Shown here piece after piece: positions 56,371 through 64,000 of a DNA stretch of 64,000 bases (its first letter is position 1; every line of letters begins with the position of its first letter). A program made the position numbers and the translations under genes. The DNA lies in the NCBI GenBank assembly GCA_951213105.1, contig OX578144.1, positions 84,767,015 to 84,831,014 on the forward strand, written 5' to 3'. Source of the DNA: Amaurobius ferox. Taxonomy: Eukaryota; Arthropoda; Arachnida; Araneae; Amaurobiidae. The notes under the pieces were generated by a model, which saw only the letters and a program-made list of their open reading frames with translations, searched no databases and was not told where the DNA came from.

Positions 56371-57059
56371 GGCGCTATTAGTTAGTGTTACATTGGAGAC
56401 TTTTTTGAACTGAACAAGGAAATCGGAGTACTTACAAAGAAGACGTTTCATTCTACATTTATTTACCAAGTATTTGTACCTTGTATTCTAGTTATTTAAA
56501 ATTAACATAGTTGTGTCTATTCAGAGATACACAAATTATCGATATAAATGAATATTTGCTTGTATTATTGCAGCTATGTCTCTTTGGTACTGATAATTTA
56601 TAACCAATGCACTGACACAGTTTTAAATCGCTTTCCATGTGATAAAAATGACCTTGATGAAAAACGACTTTTATGGTAGCAATTGATATTAATTAAAGGT
56701 TCCTGTCACTTGACCTTGGCTACAAATTTGTTGAAATGTCAAAAACTTGGTGACTTTCGATATTTTTTGGAAACCTCTAGAATATTCTGGATTCGTGAAA
56801 AATTTTCCGAGTTGAGCCGCTTTTTCGGTTTTAAGAATAAAGTAAGCATTAAATAACTAGTTTATTACTTTCGACGTTGTTTATGACACTTATAGTTAGT
56901 TAGAGAGTAGAGAGGTCAAAAATGTAAATAGTCCCTGTTTACGATTATTGTAGATTCGAATAACGGCTTAGTTATCCATAAATTTGGATTCACTTTTCTT
57001 GTGCTAGGAATACACATACGATTTCAGAGGACACGCCGTAAAAAAGAAAATGAATGAAT
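56371..57059. other. No feature recognised
   Basis: AT-rich, no frame or repeat identified. Confidence 0.4.
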
Positions 57060-57410
57060 TTGCCTGTAGCGGAAGTTATGAATTGTCTACATAAAATGTT
57101 TCTTCTTTACATATCTGTCCCAAACATTGCATTTTTATTCTTCTTTACAGGAATGAAATAATCAATCGTTTTCAATCACACCCAAATCCAAGGAAAGATC
57201 CTGAGATAATGCACCAGGGCATTATTAATTCTTTTCTTGTTTTCAAAAGCATTGGAGTTATTACAGGAGCTGTCTTCTGGAAATTAAGTTGAAAATACGA
57301 TGCAAAAATGTTTGCTGCTTCTAGTTGGTGTTTGCAAGGATTTGGTGGTTTCTTTAATGTTTGTGCAAGGGAATATTTTTAGGTGTTCCATATATGAAAT
57401 TCCTTTTTCC
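57060..57410 (+). repeat. RepE copy 4
   Basis: TTCTTCTTTACAGGAATGAA, TTTTCAATCACACCCAAATC, GATAATGCACCAGGGCATTA, GGAAATTAAGTTGAAAATAC and GCTTCTAGTTGGTGTTTG parallel the other copies. Truncated at both ends. Confidence 0.65.
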
Positions 57411-57654
57411 GAAAATATATTTTTGAAGTATTTTTGAAGCAATCAGAATTATTTTAAGTACATGATAGGCACTGAAGTTATTTTTACTGCATTTTAACCT
57501 AAGAAGGGGATAGTTATCATTAAACGCAACATACATATAAAGTGAATCGCCTCAACTGGTTTCGAAATTGATAGATATTATTTTTTTTGTCTAGATATAA
57601 GACAGTAATTTATCCAATCTAAATGGAATGAATTTCTGAAAAATATTTTAGTGA
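57411..57654. other. No feature recognised
   Basis: Short AT-rich spacer. Confidence 0.4.
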
Positions 57655-58302
57655 AAAATAGGCTTCGTTGTAGAAATAATCAAATTTGGATGAACATTTA
57701 AACTCAAATATATTGTAATTTAGTTGTTTCAATATGTAGATGCACAGAATTTAAGCAAAAATAAAGTGGTTTTAGGACGGATACAACACTCAATATGAAT
57801 TAAAAAGAACTTTAAAAATCACGATTTTGAGACAATGGATGTCATATATCATTTTGAAGTGGGTCACGTGATCTTTTCATATCATGGTCACGTGATCGCT
57901 TCATATAAGAGGTGTTATTATTATTTTAATTTTTATTTACAAAACTACTGAATATATTTCGCTGAATTTTTTTTATATATTTTGTGGAACAATTTAAATA
58001 TTACCTAATATTTTCGAAGCAATTTGTGAATTTTAAATCCGCTTAAAAAATGTTTGAAAAATTAGATCCCATAGGGCTCAATGTATTTCATTTTTTCAAC
58101 CCGGGTTCAATCCAAAACTAATTGGGTGATATTATTCATTTATATTCCCGTAGGTCCTAGAGACTGTCTGAACAACATACTGAAATTTCATTTTGATTAA
58201 GTCATTTTTACGGCAGTTATCGTGCTAACGGACACACAGACAGATAGACAGAATGATCAAAGTCATAAACACTTTTCAACATTCTTGTAAAGTGTTAAAA
58301 AA
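57655..58302 (-). mobile_element. RepC copy 3, truncated
   Basis: Inverted relative to 12268-13260, with GGTTTTAGGACGGATACAAC, TCACGTGATC (twice; the second at 57892 belongs to a 25-bp local duplication), TTCAACCCGGGTTCAATCC, GCAGTTATCGTGCTAACGG and the terminal hairpin AACACTTTTCAACATTCTTG-TAAAGTGTT. Confidence 0.8.
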
Positions 58303-59229
58303 TAGTATTTTTACTAAATAGTAATGCTTTCTTACTGTCACATGTAATGGATTAATGAATCATGATTATTTTGATTTTTTAAGTTTTTACTTCCATATGC
58401 CTTATTATGCCCATCTATTTCCAAGCAATGTGAAGTGCCCTTGATATTTTCTTGCATTTGGATTGAGTTTGTATATCTGAAAATTATTTTAAATGTGTCT
58501 ATCATTACTTTTCGCATAACTAGGAACAAAATTCAAACTCGTCTGATTAGTCAATTACAATACATTCCCCCTTTATTATACTATGTATGACAAAAAGCGT
58601 CCAAACCTCTGATATTTAAAAATCTGCCGGCTTGCGTTTCTTCTTAGGGTCCTCATTTCTAAGCACTTTTCACTTTTGGCCCTAATCGACATTATGAGTC
58701 AAAGTTGTGAGGCGACAGATTTTCCCGCAATTTAAAAGAATTTAACCACCTCTTCTGTTGTAGCTGCTAATGGAGGCAGCCCTCTTTCATTAGATGGATG
58801 CCTTCTCATTACGGAGGGAATTACTTTGGCTCTTGGGATTTGAAACCCGGAGATTTAAAATCCGCAAATGACTCCGTTTTTCCCTGAAGAGCAGCTTTGC
58901 AATAAGTAGGTAGAAGAAAAAAGTTTGCAACTGAATAAGTTATTAGTTTTTGACACGTATTTTCACTGTGAACTTATGTCACTTTATGTCTTATGTTTTA
59001 TGAATAAAAATAGGGAAAGTAAAGTCATTTGTAATGCATAGTTGTCAAGACATTCCCTCTTTTAATATTTTACTTTCCTAGAGTAAATTTACTACAAAGT
59101 TGAAGCTTAAGAGGATACTTTCCCTCCGGCCACTTTTCCCATGTTAATCTATGGAAAATAGTCTCTAACATTTATCTCGTTTGGTTTTTATTATTTGTGG
59201 GCGCTTTTGTCGAATACAGTATTAAAAAA
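58303..59229. other. No gene recognised
   Basis: Includes a less AT-rich piece (58620-58900). It has no open frame of note and no repeat partner in the window. Confidence 0.4.
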
Positions 59230-60005
59230 TCTGATGTGTTCACCACAGGACTTTCCTTATATAATGTAATGAATTTACTACTTTTACAGTAAAAAATAGG
59301 TTTTTCTTATAGTAGATACTAATATTCTTTCCAAGATATTGAATTTTCGACAATGAGTCGTATTTTCATTGATTTAGCGTCGTTTTTATCTATTTGGCGA
59401 GATTTTCGTTCATTTGGCAACATTTCAAAAAGTCGCCAAGTTGGCGACATTCCACCAAATTCTCGCCAAGCGTTATGCACTAAGAAATAAGTTATTATTA
59501 CAGCAGATAAATGCCTATTGGCGTTCAAATACAAAAGTATTATTCAAAGTATCTTTTTTCATGAATGGAACGAGCTAGATCCATGAGAATGATGTCACTC
59601 AATTTATCGCATGGTATTACATATGAGAAGTAACCATGTTTCTCAATAGGAAATATTTTTTTTTATTTTATATGACTTTTTGATAATTTTTTTGAAAAAT
59701 GTACAATATCTGGAGAACGGTTCATGTTAGCGTTCTAAAATTTATGTCAATCGTTTTCTAATGAAAAATTACATAAGAAATGTCTATTTGCGTAACTTTA
59801 TTAGGGGTTTTGATTTTTTGACGATTTTTTCAAAATTTCATTCGAAAATTTAGGGGTGTTCTGAACATTCGATTGCGTATAAAAACAATAGGCTTCCAGT
59901 GTTTACGGATTGTGATTTTTGTACCAAATTTGGTTCAAATCGGTCCATTCGTTCGTCACTTATCGTCTCCACAGGCTCACTGACACACACACACACATAC
60001 TTTCA

Positions 60006-60053
<48 letters not shown>

Positions 60054-60182
60054 GACACCACTTCAAAAATGTTTGATTCGTGATCAGGGATGCTTGAAAC
60101 GTGCTCTCCCGTCGAAAACTCGAATTCGAATTTTCGACCCCGTCACAATACTTTCCTTATACATTATGTATATATGGAAAGT
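59230..60182 (+). mobile_element. RepA, full length
   Basis: From TCTGATGTGTTCACCACAGG to TATGGAAAGT. A 20-base gap removes the GTCGCCAAAATC part of the core (59455-59470). The (CA)n tract at 59981-60050 is the longest among RepA copies. The frame 59899-60219 runs through CA repeats. Confidence 0.92.
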
Positions 60183-60519
60183 AATAGGAAGTGTTGTGGT
60201 TTTAAAACAACATCGATAAAATAATTAGACGTATTTCTGATAAAAATGCACTAATTTTACAAAAATACTAGAAATATTTCTTATTATTTTAACAATTTTT
60301 GGAAAAAGCATAAACCTTCCTCTTTTCAGAATCTATTGTTGGCAAAAAACAGTTGGAAACTTGTAAAAACTATGCAAGCTTGAGGTTATGATTCATTTCC
60401 CATAGGTTAACTTGCGAAAGCTTGTTTAGGCTCTTAGAAAAATGGTTTTCAGCAGAGCAACGAGATTTGCACGCATTAGATCCTTCAGATCTTGCTCTGA
60501 GGTGAATCAACGGCCTCAG
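60183..60519. other. No feature recognised
   Basis: AT-rich; local inverted bits AGATCCTTCAGATC (60478) only. Confidence 0.4.
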
Positions 60520-60707
60520 GCTGGTTTAAACCCAAAAATATTGGTTTCAATAAAAACCTTAGTTTAAACCAAAAACCTGATTTGAATTTCAAAAACCTGG
60601 TTTAAAAAGAAAAACCCAGTTTTTATCTTAATTTTAACTAAACATTTTGGTTTGACTACATTTTTTTGGTTTAAACCATGATTTAAAACAATATGGTTTA
60701 TACCATG
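60520..60707. repeat. Cluster of GGTTTAAACC palindromes
   Basis: The palindromic core TGGTTTAAACCA or a one- to two-base variant appears about seven times (for example 60521, 60571, 60598, 60668, 60694) at irregular spacing. CATGATTTAAAACAATATGG at 60678 recurs as CATGATTTAAAATAATATGG at 61596. Confidence 0.6.
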
Positions 60708-61310
60708 TGTGAGACCAGATTTAACGGATACAGTTTTATTTCATTATTTATGAAGTCTGTAATGTCAAACAATGGTATCAGTCTGAATGACGCCAGTTTT
60801 ATAGCGGCCCTGACCCGAGATGCCAATAGGCAACATAAAGAGGAGGCTGAAGTGAAGCCACGAGATTGGCTAAAATGTTAACCAATATGGAAGTAGTCTA
60901 GTCGCATTGCCGTGAGGTTAATCAATGGTAAGAGGTGTATCTGACCTCAGGCAAAAAGAGGCGCCAACCGAAAGGTTCTAGAGTTCCATAAAAACTTCAA
61001 CGGCAGATTCCACAAACACTTGAACGTCAGATTCCATATAGACTTCAACGAAATGTCCTGAGATAAACGATTCGACGAGAGATGGACGAGACGACTGATG
61101 AGATGAGTACCAGATTTAGAGAGATGCAAATCAGACGAGAGCCATTTCGTGTGCCGTCCTAAGGCTGAGTGTTAATGTCGCCAATAGGCTGTGTGTTGAT
61201 ACAGGCAGAAGGCTGCTTGGCAATGTCTAAAGACAGATTTGAAGGTATGTGCATATCAAATATTATAGAAGGTCATTTCGGTAGGCAATTTTAACTTACC
61301 TGGTCTCACA
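60708..61310. mobile_element. Candidate solo LTR
   Basis: 603 bases bounded by TGTGAGACCAG and CTGGTCTCACA, an 11-bp inverted pair with TG at one end and CA at the other, as in LTRs. No convincing 4-6 bp target duplication, primer-binding site, second LTR or pol sequence is visible. The 62-codon frame 60693-60881 has no motif. Confidence 0.3.
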
Positions 61311-62587
61311 TGTCCAATCTGCCTCTTAAAGGAATGTGCTAATTAATGTTCTAATTAATTTAGTAACGAATATAATGTTTTTAATAAATAATGCATTTTA
61401 ATGTTAAAATTTTGCAGTTAATTATGAGTAGTTATATGTTAATAAAAATTTTATAACAGAACTCGCACTAAAGTTTTTATGGTGGGTTTTCTAGCTGCAA
61501 GTGTTTTACGAATTACGATCAACGACTATGCTAATTATGAATAATTTAATAATTACAAAATCCAACGTAAAGTTTCCTTTTCTGTACACCACATCATGAT
61601 TTAAAATAATATGGTTTAAACCAATCAATTCTGCTTTAATGCTTCTTTGAGTAGACCAAACAGGTGGTAGTTCAAAGGAAGGAGAACAGGACTTTAATGA
61701 GGGTGAGTTAATACTTTAAACTTCGTCCGTCTTCTTCAGGTACAAGACTTGAGTGGCCGTTTTTGAATTTCTATTTGTAGATACTCCGTGACAGCAAAAC
61801 ACTATTCCCATATTGTGATGAAAATCATTGATAGATTAAGGTGCTGATATACCTCCACCCCATGAAAAATGAATCATTAAACGTTGCTCTTCTTTGAGGC
61901 AAACGGAAAACAGAACGGCCATAGTTAAGGCCACGACAGCGATATTGGAACCAAGGTTCTTTACTATATGGTTGGATCATCAATCCGGTAACCATTCAAA
62001 AAGTTGTCGGTGAGCTTAGTATTTTGTCATTCGTGACGCCATGGAGCAGGAGAGTTGTTGTCAAAACGCAAGTTTTTATATTATTATAATTAAAAATTGT
62101 TTGCTGATTTTAAAGTGGCATTATCCAGACGTAAACTTCCTGCACAGAGATTTTTAACTGACCTGTGCACACCACCTTTCTCGGTGATATCCAAAGAGAT
62201 TCTCGGTCTCTTCAGAGAGCCCGAGAATAAAATGCGAGTGCTTGCTATTCCCGAAGCATCATATCCGCAGACTCAGAATATAAAAAATTGATTTCAGCAT
62301 GCCCGGGATGAACCTCCCTAATAATTTCAAACTTGCGCAGCATTAATAAGACAGAAACTTCGCCTAGAGATGATTGCGATTACGACAGTGCTGCCAATAT
62401 AAACATAAATACAACTGCAGTGCGGATAATTATTGACTCATCGTTAAACTACGTAGGGCGTCTTGTATCATAATTGTCATCAGAGTATTACAGAAGTATG
62501 TTAGAACGGGGAGACTACCAGTCTTGAAAATTTAAATCCAACGTTTTTGTAGTTAAAATTAAAATACTTGTGTTTTATTATAAAAGA
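61311..62587. other. No gene recognised
   Basis: Some frames around 61900-62291 are slightly less AT-rich, but I recognise no domain and no splice pattern. Confidence 0.4.
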
Positions 62588-63000
62588 TTAGATGTGGTGA
62601 GAAATCGTAACATTTCTACTTCGCTGAAGTGATAACTCACCATTACTTCTTTGTTCGAGTCCCTTATCATAATCATTAAATCAAAAGGACTACTCATTAA
62701 AATCCACATACTTAACCTTTAAAACAAATTAGCATTTATTCACATCTCTATTATTATTATAATTAAAATTACATAAGTTTATTATAAAATCCCTTAAAGA
62801 GGAGAAAGCACCCGTATGAAACCAGGTCGTTTTAATCTTATTCCAACGATCAAACATTGACTTAATATACATGAAGATTGGCACATATCTAAACGAGGCC
62901 AAAATATTTTTGCCTCGTTTTGTTGGTCTGTTGCTCAGCATGGACATCACCAACGTTTCGATTCTCCTTCTGACATTTGGAGTCAAAATTCAACTTTTTG
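62588..63000. repeat. Fold-back inverted repeat, left arm
   Basis: Pairs with 63405-63809. Blocks: GATTAGATGTGG, GAAGTGATAACTCAC, ATTACTTCTTTGTTCG, CACATACTTAACC, TTAATCTTATTCCAACGATC, GAAGATTGGCACATAT, CTCAGCATGGACATCACCAA and CATTTGGAGTC. Arms are diverged, with small indels. The 85-codon minus frame 62729-62986 lies within the arm and shows no known domain. Confidence 0.85.
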
Positions 63001-63404
63001 ATACATCACTTAAACTCTCATAATTGTAATTGTCAGCTACATCCTGATAACTAATAATTCAACTGTTAACTTATTACGTTTCTGCTAACTACAACAGTTT
63101 GATAACGACTTCTACAAACGTCTTAACACGATTTCGCTAACTGTCTCATACATTCTGAATACTGACACTGCAATCTTCTTAATAACATGAATATTGACTT
63201 ACCATGCTTGAAAAATGACCCTTTCTGAATGTTTGAATACCGGCTCTCTCTGAATGCTTGAGTAATTACTCTCTCTGAATGACAGTTGGCTTTTTTACTC
63301 CACAGCATCTCTTGTGCTTCGGGTGAAAATACGCCCTTTTGCTATCATTGGCTGTTCCTCAGTGTTAGGTCGTAACGATGTTTCATTGCTTTTTCAATAT
63401 CAAA
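63001..63404. other. Loop of the fold-back repeat
   Basis: About 400 bases between the arms, with a loose 25-bp repeat (TCTCTGAATG at 63247 and 63273; CTTTCTGAATG at 63223). No transposase frame. Confidence 0.6.
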
Positions 63405-63809
63405 TAAAGCTTGGTTTAAGCGACCCCAAATGTCCGAAAGAGAATCGGAACGTTGGTGACGTCTATGCTGAGCACCAGACCATCAAAATGACGCCAAAAT
63501 AATACAAACATATGTGCCAATCTTTATGTATATTAGGCCAGTGTTTGATCGTTGGACTAAGATTAAAACGATCTGGTCTCATAAGGGTACTTTCTCCTCC
63601 TTAGGCGATTTTGCAATAAATGTATGCAATTTTAATTATAATAATAGAAGTGTGAATAAATGCAATTTGTTTTAAAAGTTAAGCATGTAGATTTTAGTGA
63701 GAAGTGTTTTTGATTTAATAATTACGATAAGGGACCCGTACAAAGAAGTAATCGTGGGTTATCACTTCGGCAATGTACAAATGTTACGATTCACAACCAA
63801 ATCTAATCG
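63405..63809. repeat. Fold-back inverted repeat, right arm
   Basis: Complementary counterpart of 62588-63000 (GACCCCAAATGTCCG, TTGGTGACGTCTATGCTGAG, ATGTGCCAATCTTTATG, GATCGTTGGACTAAGATTAA, AAGTTAAGCATGTAG, AAAGAAGTAATCG, CCAAATCTAATC). Homology ends at 63809. Confidence 0.85.
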
Positions 63810-64000
63810 TTTGTCATAACTTTCCGGGCCAAGAATTTCAAAATTGGTGACTATATGTTTGCGCCTTTGTTTTGTCGCAAACATCCAAATCTGCATATGG
63901 TGGCTCCTGGTCTCATATTTTCCTTAATAGGATTAATTTTGTTTAACAATGGATGGTACTTAGCTTAAAAAACAATCATCTTAAGTAAACATTGTCTCAT
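63810..64000. other. No feature recognised
   Basis: Window end; CTGGTCTCA near 63910 repeats the motif seen at 61300 and 63564. Confidence 0.4.

Noticed and set aside
60708..61310. Full LTR retrotransposon
   Set aside because: No second LTR, gag-pol frame, primer-binding site or polypurine tract in the window, so only a low-confidence solo LTR is reported.

Overview
This window looks like AT-rich nuclear DNA of an arthropod, most likely a spider or close arachnid relative. The lineage call is inference. It rests on the mix of short interspersed elements with a tRNA-like head, Tc1 transposases whose N-terminus resembles copies I associate with orb-weaver genomes, hAT and mariner remnants, and the absence of any compact gene layout, operon or bacterial signal. 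I found no intact host protein-coding gene, no rRNA gene, no functional-looking tRNA gene and no CRISPR array. Almost everything supportable is mobile DNA, tandem repeats or duplicated segments.

Layout. 1-9492 is a direct duplication (1-3892 and 5631-9492) of a gene-free segment that carries SINE and RepA pieces. 9493-17124 holds a Tc1 C-terminal remnant (11590-12072), a RepC copy, and a mariner element with matching terminal inverted repeats and a once-frameshifted transposase (13520-14825). 17125-20314 holds RepA and RepC copies. 21447-24418 is a complete but dead hAT element with a BED finger. 24880-30582 holds RepE, a 415-bp tandem duplication, a Tc1 N-terminal remnant, SINEs, RepD, and two hAT-type MITEs, one of them inserted inside a SINE. 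30661-31212 is the only sizeable open frame not explained by a transposon or a simple repeat. 32813-34960 is a segment (SegS) repeated at 47928-49440. 35095-36685 is a decayed ZMYM/DUF4371-type hAT transposase. 38708-42528 is a nest of four RepA elements, one inside another and two in a row inside a RepD copy. 43035-50870 is rich in satellites: a (TA)n tract, a GC-rich block, a ~130-bp array and a ~145-bp array. 51666-60182 holds further RepA, RepC and RepE copies and the C-terminal end of another DDE transposase. 62588-63809 is a large fold-back inverted repeat.

RepA to RepE and SegS are my own labels for repeat families recognised by comparing the window with itself. RepA is the most informative. 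About 0.93 kb long, non-coding, it has fixed ends (TCTGATGTGG...AAGGAAAGT), a (CA)n tract near one end, a terminal palindrome, and an inverted repeat linking the two ends. A nested copy gives both exact boundaries and a 5-bp target duplication.

Nothing here forms a pathway. The window records successive insertions, with autonomous transposases all broken and non-autonomous elements outnumbering them. All alignments were done by eye; identities are not computed.
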